This document shows, one piece after another, positions 1-9,102 of a stretch of DNA of 64,000 nucleotides (position 1 is its first letter; each line of letters begins with the position of its first letter). The notes beneath the pieces were generated by a model, which was given only the letters and a program-made list of their open reading frames with translations, was not told where the DNA came from and ran no database searches. The stretch is from NCBI RefSeq assembly GCF_017877355.1, contig NZ_JAGIPR010000005.1, positions 62,001 through 126,000 of the forward strand. Reading direction: 5' to 3'. This DNA is from Chryseobacterium jejuense (GTDB lineage Bacteria; Bacteroidota; Bacteroidia; Flavobacteriales; Weeksellaceae). Position numbers and translations under genes: made by a program.

Positions 1-1
1 G

Positions 2-1396
2 GTATCCGAATTGGTGTTCGACAGCAGAAAGGTTACAGAAAACGCTCTTTACATTGCTATAAGAGGAACAGTGGTGGATGGACACTCATTCATTGCATCT
101 TCTATTGAAAAAGGAGCAACAACAATTGTTTGTGAAGAATTCCCTGAAACGCTGGCAGAAAACGTAACTTATATCAAAGTGAAAGACTCTGCTAAAGCTT
201 TAGGTCATCTTGCATCTAACTTCTATGGAAACCCTTCTCAGAAACTAAAACTGATAGGTGTTACAGGAACCAACGGAAAAACCTCTGTTTCTACTCTGCT
301 TTTTGACGTATTCAAGAATTTAGGATATGATTCTGCTTTATTATCAACGGTTGAAATCAGAATTGGAGAAGAAATTATTCCAGCAACTCATACCACTCCG
401 GATGTTATTACCATCAATAAAATTTTGGCTGAAGCAGTTGAGAAAGGATGTGAATTTGCATTCATGGAGGTAAGTTCACACGGAATTGCTCAAAACAGAA
501 TCGAAGGGTTACACTTCAAAGTTGCAGGATTTACCAATCTTACCCACGATCATTTAGATTACCACAAAACATTCGAAGAATACTTAAAAACGAAAAAAAG
601 ATTCTTTGACGAATTAGAAGATACAGCCATTGCTATCACCAATGCAGATGACAAAAATGGTAATGTCATGCTTCAGAATACAAAGGCTAAAAAAAAGTCT
701 TACGCTTTGAAAACAATGGCAGACTACCACGGAAAATTATTGGAAGTGGATTTCAACGGAATGCTGCTGAACTTCAACGGAAAAGAGTTCTGGACAACAT
801 TGACAGGAAAATTCAATGTGTACAACCTATTGCTGGTTTTTGGAATTGCGGAAGAGCTTGGATTTGAGCAAGATGTCATTCTTCAGGCCATCAGTAAGTT
901 AAAAAGAGTTTCCGGAAGATTTGAAACCTTTAAATCCGATGGCGGAATCTTCTTTATTGTAGACTATGCACACACTCCGGATGCCTTAGAAAACATACTG
1001 GACAGCATTAATGATATCAGAACCAAAAACGAAAGATTAATCACAGTTTTCGGTTGCGGAGGAGACAGAGATCACTCCAAGAGACCTGAAATGGGAAATA
1101 TTGCCACCAAAAAATCAACATTGGCAATCATCACTTCAGATAACCCGAGAACAGAAGATCCAGGACAGATCATCAAGGAAATAGAAGCAGGTGTTGAACC
1201 TCAGAACTTCAGCAAATACACTTCAATTCCGGACAGAAAAGAAGCCATCAAAATGGCTATAAAATTTGCAGAACCTAAAGATATTGTTCTCGTAGCCGGA
1301 AAAGGACACGAAAACTATCAGGATATCAATGGGGTAAAACATCATTTTGATGACAAAGAAGTAATTAATGAGCTTTGGAAATTAATGAGCAAATAA
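2..1396 (+). CDS. murE: UDP-N-acetylmuramoyl-tripeptide synthetase MurE, 5'-partial
   Basis: Cytoplasmic Mur ligase that adds the third stem-peptide residue to UDP-MurNAc-L-Ala-D-Glu using ATP. The frame is open to the window edge and the first visible residues (ELVFDSRKV) match the usual N-terminal DSR region, so I infer that roughly 20-25 residues lie upstream. The P-loop GVTGTNGKTS is near visible residue 86, the central-domain HTTPD and HDHLDYH motifs follow, and the C-terminal DNPRTEDP motif is the signature of meso-diaminopimelate-adding MurE, so DAP rather than lysine is expected. First gene of a co-directional dcw run; mraY follows after 18 bp. Confidence 0.95.
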   Translation, partial: VSELVFDSRKVTENALYIAIRGTVVDGHSFIASSIEKGATTIVCEEFPETLAENVTYIKVKDSAKALGHLASNFYGNPSQKLKLIGVTGTNGKTSVSTLLFDVFKNLGYDSALLSTVEIRIGEEIIPATHTTPDVITINKILAEAVEKGCEFAFMEVSSHGIAQNRIEGLHFKVAGFTNLTHDHLDYHKTFEEYLKTKKRFFDELEDTAIAITNADDKNGNVMLQNTKAKKKSYALKTMADYHGKLLEVDFNGMLLNFNGKEFWTTLTGKFNVYNLLLVFGIAEELGFEQDVILQAISKLKRVSGRFETFKSDGGIFFIVDYAHTPDALENILDSINDIRTKNERLITVFGCGGDRDHSKRPEMGNIATKKSTLAIITSDNPRTEDPGQIIKEIEAGVEPQNFSKYTSIPDRKEAIKMAIKFAEPKDIVLVAGKGHENYQDINGVKHHFDDKEVINELWKLMSK

Positions 1397-1414
1397 TTAT
1401 TAACAATTGAAACT

Positions 1415-2656
1415 ATGCTATACTATCTATACGAATATCTAACCGACCATGGAATTCACGTTCCGGGATTAGGAATGTTGAAATACATCTCCTTCCGTGC
1501 CGGAATGGCAGTATTGTTCTCTTTAATTATTGCTCTAGTCTACGGAAAAAGAGTCATCAACTATCTGAGAACAAAACAGATGGGTGAATTAGTCCGTGAC
1601 CTTGGATTAGACGGCCAGAAACAAAAAGAAGGAACTCCTACAATGGGCGGGCTTATCATTATTTTGGCTACTATTATTCCCGTATTGCTTTTTACAAGAA
1701 TTACGAACGTATATATTGTCTTACTTCTCGTTTCAATGTTTTGGATGGGAGCCATTGGCTTCCTGGATGATTATTTAAAGAAAATAAAGAAAAATAAAGA
1801 CGGATTAAGTGGTAAATTCAAGATTGTAGGACAGGTTGGTCTAGGCTTAATTGTCGGCATTACAATGTATTTCCATCCGGACATCACCGTTAAAAGAAAA
1901 TATGCAGATGCAAAAGTGGTGAACAGAAATAACGTAGAGCAAAACTTCATGCCTACAGAAAAAATCACAGTTTCTACAGTACCATTCGCAAAGAACAATG
2001 AGTTTGATTATAGCGGAATCCTGTTTTGGATGAATGAAAAAGATGCCCACGAATGGGCATGGATTGTCTTTATCCCTATTGTAATCTTCATTGTAACAGC
2101 CGTTTCAAACGGAGCCAATATCACCGATGGGATTGATGGGCTCGCTGCAGGAACCAGTGCCATAATACTGCTTACTCTTGCCCTTTTCGCCTACCTTTCA
2201 GGGAACATCATCTTTGCAGACTATCTCAATATCATGTTCCTTCCAAATATGGGTGAAACCACCATTTTTGCCGTCGCAATGGTAGGAGCCGTAATAGGGT
2301 TCTTCTGGTATAATACTTATCCTGCCCAGGTTTTTATGGGAGATACAGGAAGTTTGATGCTGGGAGGAGTAATTGCCGTTTTGGCCATTATTTTAAGAAA
2401 AGAATTGTTGATTCCTGTTCTATGCGGAATCTTCCTGATCGAAAACCTGTCTGTAATGCTTCAGGTTATCGTTTTCAAATACAGAAAGAAAAAATATGGG
2501 CTGGAATATGCCCAAAACAATAGACTATTCAAAATGTCACCATTACACCACCATTATCAGAAAGAAGGATTTCATGAAAGTAAAATCGTAAACAGAATGA
2601 TTATTATCGGTGTAATACTGGCAATCGTTTGTCTGATCACCTTAAAAATGAGATAA
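1415..2656 (+). CDS. mraY: Phospho-N-acetylmuramoyl-pentapeptide transferase MraY
   Basis: Integral membrane enzyme that transfers phospho-MurNAc-pentapeptide to undecaprenyl phosphate, making lipid I. Visible family motifs: FLDDYLKK (the Asp pair), [24 protein letters not shown] and the histidine cluster [11 protein letters not shown]. Many hydrophobic segments are spread along 413 residues. It is longer than the roughly 360-residue enterobacterial enzyme; the extra length is mostly a charged stretch around residues 155-210 between membrane segments, which I believe is common in Bacteroidota. It sits between murE and murD in the dcw cluster. Confidence 0.96.
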   Translation: MLYYLYEYLTDHGIHVPGLGMLKYISFRAGMAVLFSLIIALVYGKRVINYLRTKQMGELVRDLGLDGQKQKEGTPTMGGLIIILATIIPVLLFTRITNVYIVLLLVSMFWMGAIGFLDDYLKKIKKNKDGLSGKFKIVGQVGLGLIVGITMYFHPDITVKRKYADAKVVNRNNVEQNFMPTEKITVSTVPFAKNNEFDYSGILFWMNEKDAHEWAWIVFIPIVIFIVTAVSNGANITDGIDGLAAGTSAIILLTLALFAYLSGNIIFADYLNIMFLPNMGETTIFAVAMVGAVIGFFWYNTYPAQVFMGDTGSLMLGGVIAVLAIILRKELLIPVLCGIFLIENLSVMLQVIVFKYRKKKYGLEYAQNNRLFKMSPLHHHYQKEGFHESKIVNRMIIIGVILAIVCLITLKMR

Positions 2657-2720
2657 AACTTAATTTAAAAATTGAAAGATTTAAACACTGAAGATCTTTT
2701 AATCATTAAATCAAAATAAT

Positions 2721-4046
2721 ATGAAAATAGTTGTTTTAGGAGGAGGAGAAAGCGGGTGTGGAGCTGCTTATTTGGCCAAAAAGAAAGGTCTGGAAGTATT
2801 TCTTTCAGATAAAGGAGCCATTAAAGATAACTATAAGCAGTTTCTTACCGAAAATGGAATTGAATTTGAAGAAGGAAACCACGATGAAGAAAGGATTTTA
2901 AATGCCGATTGGATCGTAAAAAGCCCGGGAATTCCGAAAAAGGCAGAGATCATCCACAAAATTCATGAAAAAGGAATCAGACTTTCCTCTGAAATTGAAT
3001 TCGCTTCTGAATTTACAGATGCAAAGATTATTGCCATTACAGGAAGCAACGGAAAAACCACCACCACTTCCTTAATCTACTACATCCTGAAAAATGACGG
3101 ATTAAACGTAGGGTTAGGAGGAAACATAGGATATAGCTTTGCAAAACAGGTTGCAGATGAAAACCATGAATATTATGTATTGGAAGTAAGCTCTTTCCAG
3201 TTAGATGATATTCAGAACTTCAGACCTTATATTTCTTTATTATTGAATCTGTCTCAGGATCACCTGGATCAGTACAACTACAACTATGAAGAATATGCAT
3301 TGGCAAAATTCAGAATAACTGAAAATCAGGAAAATGACAACTTCTTCATCTACAATAAAGATGATGAAATGAGCAAAAGCCTGCTTGAAAAATTAGAAAT
3401 AAAAGCGAAGATGATTCCTTTCTCCACAAAGGAACAACTGCCAGAGGGAGGTTTTGTAAACGACGATCAGATTGTGGTAAAAATGAAGGATGAATTCTCG
3501 ATGAAAGTTGAAGAATTATCCCTACTTGGGAATCACAATGTAGCCAACAGCTTAGCCGCTTCTATAGCGGGTAAGATATTGAAGATCAATAATGAAAGCA
3601 TAAGACATTCATTAATGACATTCCAGGCCGTAGAACACAGACTGGAATTCGTAACTGAAACGGATGGAGTAAAATACATTAATGACAGTAAAGCAACGAA
3701 TGTGAACGCCACCTACTATGCTTTGGAAAGTATGAAAACACCGACCGTATGGATTGTTGGTGGATTAGATAAAGGAAATGACTATACCGAAATAGAAGAT
3801 TTAGTCAAAAGAAAAGTAAAGGCAATTGTTTGTCTTGGAATTGACAATAAGAAGATCATAGATTTCTTCAAAGATAAAAAGGAGTTTATTTATGACACTT
3901 CAAGCATGGAAGAAGCGGTGAAAATATCAAAATCACTGGCTAAAAAAGGAGATACCGTTCTACTTTCTCCATGTTGCGCAAGCTTTGATTTATTCAAAAG
4001 CTATGAAGACAGAGGACGTCAGTTTAAAGAACAGGTATTAAAGTAA
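2721..4046 (+). CDS. murD: UDP-N-acetylmuramoyl-L-alanine--D-glutamate ligase MurD
   Basis: Cytoplasmic Mur ligase that adds D-glutamate to UDP-MurNAc-L-Ala. The N-terminus carries a Rossmann-like glycine-rich motif (GGGESGCGAAYLA), followed by the ATP loop GSNGKTTTTS, the LNLSQDHLDQY motif and the C-terminal domain with NDSKATN. At 441 residues it is normal length. The gap of about 64 bp to mraY is AT-rich and holds no clear terminator, so cotranscription within the dcw cluster is likely. The start is an ATG preceded by an A-rich stretch, as usual in this group, where Shine-Dalgarno pairing is weak. Confidence 0.96.
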   Translation: MKIVVLGGGESGCGAAYLAKKKGLEVFLSDKGAIKDNYKQFLTENGIEFEEGNHDEERILNADWIVKSPGIPKKAEIIHKIHEKGIRLSSEIEFASEFTDAKIIAITGSNGKTTTTSLIYYILKNDGLNVGLGGNIGYSFAKQVADENHEYYVLEVSSFQLDDIQNFRPYISLLLNLSQDHLDQYNYNYEEYALAKFRITENQENDNFFIYNKDDEMSKSLLEKLEIKAKMIPFSTKEQLPEGGFVNDDQIVVKMKDEFSMKVEELSLLGNHNVANSLAASIAGKILKINNESIRHSLMTFQAVEHRLEFVTETDGVKYINDSKATNVNATYYALESMKTPTVWIVGGLDKGNDYTEIEDLVKRKVKAIVCLGIDNKKIIDFFKDKKEFIYDTSSMEEAVKISKSLAKKGDTVLLSPCCASFDLFKSYEDRGRQFKEQVLK

Positions 4047-4111
4047 AAATGTAAAATGTCAGTTGTACAAAGTGGATGACACTTTATACAAAAAACATCA
4101 ATACAAAACAT

Positions 4112-5350
4112 ATGGACGAGCAGAATACAGAAACCAGATTTGAATTTCTAAAGGGCGATAAAGTACTTTGGATGGTCATTCTTGTGATCTCCATTTTCTC
4201 TATTTTCCCTGTTTACTCTGCAAGTTCAAACCTGGAGTATATTGTGAATAACGGAACCACAACCGGTCACGTTATCAAACATATGTTCTTCGTAGTCCTG
4301 GGATTAGCAATTATGAGACTTGTGGGAACAATAAAATATGAATACATCGGAAAGCTCAGCAGTATCCTGCTCGGCCTGATGATCGTTCTATTGATTGTTA
4401 CCATGTTTACCGGACAGACCATTGATGGGGCCAGTGCTTCCAGATGGCTGAAAATTCCGGGAACACCCATCTCATTCCAGCCTTCATCATTTGCCTTCCT
4501 GATGTTAATTATCTATTTATGCAGATATCTAACTAAGAAGATCACAAGAGAAAGACTTCCGATAGAGAACATCATGTATATTTTCGGACCAATTCTTCTT
4601 GTTTTTGTATTGGTGGCAAAAGATAACGGTTCTACAGCTTTAATGATTCTGATGGTTTCAGTAGTTGTTCTGGTTATCGGACAGTTACATTGGAAGTACA
4701 TCGCAGGCTTTATTTCAGCCTCATTTGTAGCCATTGTATTCTTTCTGTTAATTGCACTGAATACAAACATGATCGGAGGAAACCGTGTTCACACATGGAT
4801 GAGCCGTATTGAAACATTTACATCAAGTAAAGCAAAATCAGCAGATATTGATGATGAAAGTGTAAAAGCCAAGAACTATCAGGTAATGCAGGCCAAAGCA
4901 GCCATCGTACACGGCGGAATTACCGGAATGGGACCTGGAAAAAGTGCATTAAAACAAATGCTTCCACAATCTGCCTCTGACTTTATTTTCGCGGTAATTG
5001 TAGAAGAATATGGAGTAATTGGAGCCGCATTTTTGATCAGTCTCTATCTGATTATGATGATAAGGATTGTAATGATTGCCAGTAAAATGCCCGCATTCTT
5101 TGGATCATTGCTGGTGCTCAGTCTCGGAGTAATGATTTTTATACAGCTATCGGTAAATATTGCTGTCGCTGTCAATCTGATCCCGGTAACAGGTCAGCCG
5201 TTACCATTGATAAGTTACGGAGGAACCTCCATGTTGGTAACCTATTTACAACTAGGAATTATCTTAAATATAAGCTCCAGAATTCAGATTTACGATGAAG
5301 AAGGAATGGGCAAAAAACAAAGCATAGCAGAAATAAACGATATCGCATAA
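4112..5350 (+). CDS. ftsW: SEDS-family peptidoglycan glycosyltransferase FtsW
   Basis: Polytopic inner-membrane division protein of the SEDS family, which polymerises lipid II at the septum with a class B PBP partner. About ten hydrophobic segments are visible, and the SEDS signature NLIPVTGQPLPLISYGGTS lies near the C-terminus. I start at ATG 4112 (MDEQNTETRFEF), which gives 412 residues. An in-frame ATG at 4076 would add 12 residues with no family resemblance that I recognise, and it lies close to the murD stop. Its place between murD and murG is the classic dcw order and favours FtsW over RodA. Confidence 0.93.
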   Translation: MDEQNTETRFEFLKGDKVLWMVILVISIFSIFPVYSASSNLEYIVNNGTTTGHVIKHMFFVVLGLAIMRLVGTIKYEYIGKLSSILLGLMIVLLIVTMFTGQTIDGASASRWLKIPGTPISFQPSSFAFLMLIIYLCRYLTKKITRERLPIENIMYIFGPILLVFVLVAKDNGSTALMILMVSVVVLVIGQLHWKYIAGFISASFVAIVFFLLIALNTNMIGGNRVHTWMSRIETFTSSKAKSADIDDESVKAKNYQVMQAKAAIVHGGITGMGPGKSALKQMLPQSASDFIFAVIVEEYGVIGAAFLISLYLIMMIRIVMIASKMPAFFGSLLVLSLGVMIFIQLSVNIAVAVNLIPVTGQPLPLISYGGTSMLVTYLQLGIILNISSRIQIYDEEGMGKKQSIAEINDIA

Positions 5351-5358
5351 ACCAAAAG

Positions 5359-5400
5359 AGTCCCAAAGGGACGATTTAACAAAAATCGGACGCAGTCCTA
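5359..5400. repeat. Short dispersed repeat upstream of murG
   Basis: A 42-bp stretch containing agtcccaaagggac, then atttaac, then a ggac...gtcct pair. A diverged copy of the same architecture lies at 9023-9066 just before ftsA. Both sit in the short gap before a start codon in the dcw cluster, and each contains two small inverted repeats. Its function is unknown; it could be a REP-like element or an mRNA structure. Confidence 0.55.
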
Positions 5401-5409
5401 TTAATTAAA

Positions 5410-6510
5410 ATGAACAAAAAACTAAAAATACTACTATCAGGCGGAGGAACAGGAGGACACATCTTCCCTGCCATTGCCATCGCTGATGAAATCAAGAAAA
5501 GGTTTCCAGATGCAGAATTTTTGTTCATTGGAGCCAACGGAAAAATGGAAATGGAAAAAGTTCCACAAGCCGGTTACAAAATTGAAGGAATTGATATCGC
5601 CGGAATAGACAGAGGAAACCTATTATCCAACCTAGGACTTCCTTTCAAGATTCTAAAAAGTTTAAACAGATCAAAAGCGATTATCAAAGACTTTAAACCG
5701 GACGTTGCTATAGGAACAGGAGGGTTTGCAAGTGGACCCGCTTTATATGAAGCTACCAAATTAGGAGTGCCGGTCTTTATTCAGGAACAGAATGCTCATG
5801 CGGGAGTTACTAATAAGATTTTAAGCAAAGCAGCCAAAGCCATCTTTACAGCCTATCCAAAAGTAGCAGGCTTTCCGGTAGAAAAGATCAAGTTTCTGGG
5901 AAATCCAATCCGTTCTGTTATTATTTCAGGAATGCAGGAAACGGCTCAGGCAAAACAAAAAATGGGATTAAATAAAGATAAACTTACTATTTTATCGGTG
6001 GGTGGATCTTTAGGATCCAGAACATTGAATAATGCTTGGAAGTCTCATTTAAAACAAATTGTAGACAAAGATTATCAGCTGATCTGGCAGACAGGAAAGC
6101 TTGATTATAAAGATATTTTAGAAGAAACAAAAGATACTGATACCAGAAATATTCAGATCCGTGAATTCATAAAAGACATGGAACTTGCTTATTCTGCAGC
6201 AGATATCATCGTTTCAAGAGCCGGAGCCATTGCCATTTCAGAGCTGGCAGTAGCACAAAAGCCGGTATTATTGGTTCCTTTCCCTTTTGCAGCGGAAGAC
6301 CATCAAACCAAAAATGCCATGAATCTGGTTGAAAAAAATGCAGCCAGAATGGTAAAAGACTCTGAAATGCAGGAAAAATTCTGGAATACATTATCAGAAA
6401 TCTGCGAAAATGAAAGTGTGAGAAAAGAAATGTCCGACAATCTGAAATATTTTGCAAAGCCAGATGCTACAAAAGAGATTGTAGATGAGATATTTAAAAT
6501 CATAAGATAA
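5410..6510 (+). CDS. murG: UDP-GlcNAc:lipid I GlcNAc transferase MurG
   Basis: Membrane-associated GT28 glycosyltransferase that converts lipid I to lipid II on the inner face of the cytoplasmic membrane. The N-terminal G-loop GGTGGHIFPAIAIA, the second glycine loop GGSLGSRTLN near residue 198 and the donor-site region FPFAAEDHQTKNA are all present. The 366-residue length is typical. The gap from ftsW carries a small repeat and the gap to murC an imperfect palindrome, but no Rho-independent terminator is evident in either. Confidence 0.96.
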   Translation: MNKKLKILLSGGGTGGHIFPAIAIADEIKKRFPDAEFLFIGANGKMEMEKVPQAGYKIEGIDIAGIDRGNLLSNLGLPFKILKSLNRSKAIIKDFKPDVAIGTGGFASGPALYEATKLGVPVFIQEQNAHAGVTNKILSKAAKAIFTAYPKVAGFPVEKIKFLGNPIRSVIISGMQETAQAKQKMGLNKDKLTILSVGGSLGSRTLNNAWKSHLKQIVDKDYQLIWQTGKLDYKDILEETKDTDTRNIQIREFIKDMELAYSAADIIVSRAGAIAISELAVAQKPVLLVPFPFAAEDHQTKNAMNLVEKNAARMVKDSEMQEKFWNTLSEICENESVRKEMSDNLKYFAKPDATKEIVDEIFKIIR

Positions 6511-6520
6511 ATGTGTAAAA

Positions 6521-6595
6521 TTTGTCATTCTGAACGAAACATAGTGAAGTGAAGAATCTCTATTATCGAGATTCCTCGTTCCTCGGAATGACAAA
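6521..6595. repeat. Imperfect palindromic repeat (REP-like) between murG and murC
   Basis: The left arm tttgtcattctgaac...gaagaatctc is followed by tattatc and then gagattcctcgttcctcggaatgacaaa, which is close to its reverse complement. A longer hairpin of about 75 nt can form. A second, more diverged member lies at 32324-32425. The palindromic form fits a REP/MITE-like dispersed element; no ORF is present. Confidence 0.75.
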
Positions 6596-6615
6596 ATGAA
6601 AATTATTAATAAGTA

Positions 6616-7974
6616 ATGAAGAATTTAGAAACATATCAAAACTTTTACTTCGTTGGAATCGGAGGTATAGGAATGAGTGCATTAGCACGCTATTTCCATG
6701 CTTCCGGAAAAAAAGTATTGGGTTACGATAAAACCAACACCAAGCTTACTCAAAATCTGATGAAAGAAGGAATCGATATTGTTTTCGAAGATCTTATTGA
6801 TGAAAGGGTTACCTCCCTTCAAAAAGAAGATACATTGATCATTTACACGCCTGCGATCAAAACACTTGGTATTTTAGATTACTTCAATCAAAATCAGTTT
6901 GAAGTGTTGAAACGTGCAAAAGTATTAGGATTAATCACGGAAAATACAAACTGCATCGCAGTAGCAGGAACCCACGGTAAAACAACCACCTCTACGCTTG
7001 TTTCTCACTTATGCAAAGAAGCTGATTTACCATTCTCATGCTTTTTAGGAGGCATCTCTGAGAACTTTAAATCGAACTTCCTATATAATGGTTCCACGTA
7101 TTCAGTAGTAGAAGCAGATGAATATGACAGAAGCTTCCTGAACCTTTTTCCAGATTGGGCAGTAGTTACTTCAACCGATGCAGACCATCTGGATATTTAT
7201 GGTGATAAAAGCCATATTGAAGAAGGTTTCAGACAATTTGCAGCCTTAGTTCCTGAAGACAAACAGCTATTCGTAAGAAAAGGCATTGAAATCGGAAGAG
7301 GACATCAAACCTACGCTGTAAATGAAAAAGCTGATTACTATTCTGATAACCTGAGAATGGATCATGATAAAATTTATTTTGACTTCCATACTCCAACAGA
7401 AACAATAAAAGATTTTGTTTGGGAAATCCCGGGAATTCATAATGTGGAAAATGCAACAGTAGCATTAGCAATTTTACACAATTTGGGCGCAGATTTTGAT
7501 ACGCTGAAAAAGGCAATTGCCAATTTTAAGGGAATTAAAAGAAGATATACCAAGCATTTTTACGAAAATGGTAAAATTTATATAGATGATTATGCTCATC
7601 ATCCAACAGAAATTAATGCGGTAATGGGCTCTATCAAAACATTTTATCCTGATAAAAAATTATTAGTGGTCTTCCAGCCACACTTGTTCAGCAGAACAAG
7701 AGATTTTGTAGATGGATTTGCTGAAAGCTTGAGCAATGCAGACGAGTTGATTCTTTTGGATATTTATCCGGCAAGAGAACTTCAGGAAAATTTTGAAGGA
7801 GTTACTTCAAACTGGCTGTTGGAAAAAGTAACATTAGATAAAAAAGAAGTCTCCACTTTATCCAATGCTTTTGAAAAAATAAAACAAAAGGATTTTGATA
7901 TCCTTCTCACTGTAGGTGCCGGAAATATAGATACCCTATACGACCCTATCTGCGAATGGATGGCGAAAATTTAG
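6616..7974 (+). CDS. murC: UDP-N-acetylmuramate--L-alanine ligase MurC
   Basis: First amino-acid-adding Mur ligase, cytoplasmic and ATP-dependent, joining L-Ala to UDP-MurNAc. The N-terminal nucleotide motif GIGGIGMSALARYF begins near residue 14, the P-loop GTHGKTTTST lies near residue 118, and the C-terminal domain shows YAHHPTEI. At 452 residues the length is normal. The start is an ATG after an AT-rich leader that follows the palindromic repeat. Position between murG and ftsQ is standard for dcw clusters. Confidence 0.96.
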   Translation: MKNLETYQNFYFVGIGGIGMSALARYFHASGKKVLGYDKTNTKLTQNLMKEGIDIVFEDLIDERVTSLQKEDTLIIYTPAIKTLGILDYFNQNQFEVLKRAKVLGLITENTNCIAVAGTHGKTTTSTLVSHLCKEADLPFSCFLGGISENFKSNFLYNGSTYSVVEADEYDRSFLNLFPDWAVVTSTDADHLDIYGDKSHIEEGFRQFAALVPEDKQLFVRKGIEIGRGHQTYAVNEKADYYSDNLRMDHDKIYFDFHTPTETIKDFVWEIPGIHNVENATVALAILHNLGADFDTLKKAIANFKGIKRRYTKHFYENGKIYIDDYAHHPTEINAVMGSIKTFYPDKKLLVVFQPHLFSRTRDFVDGFAESLSNADELILLDIYPARELQENFEGVTSNWLLEKVTLDKKEVSTLSNAFEKIKQKDFDILLTVGAGNIDTLYDPICEWMAKI

Positions 7975-8039
7975 ATATAAACGCAGCGTACGCAAAGCAA
8001 GAACATAAAATTTGTTCGTAAAGGTGTTTAAAGAAAAAT

Positions 8040-9017
8040 ATGAAAAATAAGTACAGAATATTAAAAATTGTTATCACGGTAATCATCCTTGGATTGTTAC
8101 TGAGTTTCTCCTTGAAGAGATTCGGCGGCCAAAAGATTACAGATAATAAGATTTCTGTAAAAATGAATGAAAAAACTCCCGTTTACTTTGTTGATGAAAA
8201 AGACATCAGAGAGATTGTAAAAAAGGAGAACCCATCAGGAAAAGTGGGAGATCTTAACATACCGGCTTTAGAGAAAAAGATTAACTCACTTCCTGCTGTA
8301 GACAGTGCCAATGTCTATCTGAACTTAAATGGAAAATTGAATCTGGATATCAAACAGAGAGTCCCGGTGTTCAGGCTCAATAAGGAAGGAAAAGACTTTT
8401 ATGTGGACGAAAAAGGAGTTGAATTTCCTATTTCAAGGACCTATTCCCACCCATGTATGCTGGTTACAGGAAATGTACAGCCGGATGAATATGAAAAACT
8501 GGCAGACCTGGTTGGAAAAATTGATAAAGACGACTTCAGTAAGAAATTCTTCATTGGAATTTCAAAAAGTAAAGACAGCTACAATCTCCTCACCAGTGAA
8601 GGAAACTACAGAGTGGAACTTGGAGACCTGGAGAATATTGACTTTAAAGTAAAAGGATTTAAAACCTTTGTAGAAAAATACCTGGTTTATCAGGATCCTC
8701 AAAAATACAGCATGGTTTCTGTAAAATACCAGAACCAGATTGTGACCACTCTCAATCCACACTTCAAGGAAAACGACAGTATCCTGAAGGCTGGTAAATT
8801 AGAAATGGCAAAAGCTCCGGCACTTACAGCTGCAGCTAAAAAGACGGATGTAAAACCAAAGATTGCAGAAGTTAAAAAAACAAGCTCAACTCCGGCAAAA
8901 CCGAAAGAGAGCACAAAACCTAAAACACAGGTAAAGGAAGTAAAGAAAACAGAGAAAAAAACAACGGCCCCGGCACAGTCCAAGCCAAAGCCGAAACCAA
9001 AGGTGAAAATAGAATAA
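8040..9017 (+). CDS. ftsQ: Cell division protein FtsQ/DivIB family
   Basis: Bitopic division protein linking early and late divisome components. A short cytoplasmic N-terminus is followed by one transmembrane segment (about residues 7-25), then a periplasmic POTRA-like part containing the pattern VYLNLNGKLNLDIKQRVPVFRL. Sequence conservation of FtsQ is low, so the call rests equally on position between murC and ftsA. The last 65 or so residues are low-complexity and rich in Lys, Pro and Thr (PKPKPKVKIE end), which is unlike the short enterobacterial C-terminus. Confidence 0.88.
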   Translation: MKNKYRILKIVITVIILGLLLSFSLKRFGGQKITDNKISVKMNEKTPVYFVDEKDIREIVKKENPSGKVGDLNIPALEKKINSLPAVDSANVYLNLNGKLNLDIKQRVPVFRLNKEGKDFYVDEKGVEFPISRTYSHPCMLVTGNVQPDEYEKLADLVGKIDKDDFSKKFFIGISKSKDSYNLLTSEGNYRVELGDLENIDFKVKGFKTFVEKYLVYQDPQKYSMVSVKYQNQIVTTLNPHFKENDSILKAGKLEMAKAPALTAAAKKTDVKPKIAEVKKTSSTPAKPKESTKPKTQVKEVKKTEKKTTAPAQSKPKPKPKVKIE

Positions 9018-9022
9018 AAAAC

Positions 9023-9066
9023 AGTTCCGAAAGGACAATTTAACACAAAGCAGGACTTATTCCTGC
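9023..9066. repeat. Short dispersed repeat upstream of ftsA
   Basis: Diverged copy of the element at 5359-5400: agttccgaaaggac, then aatttaac, then caggac ttat tcctg. It ends directly against the ATG at 9067, which is one reason to prefer the downstream ATG at 9103 as the ftsA start. Confidence 0.55.
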
Positions 9067-9102
9067 ATGGAAAAAGTAGAAAAAAATCAAATCGATATAA
9101 AA

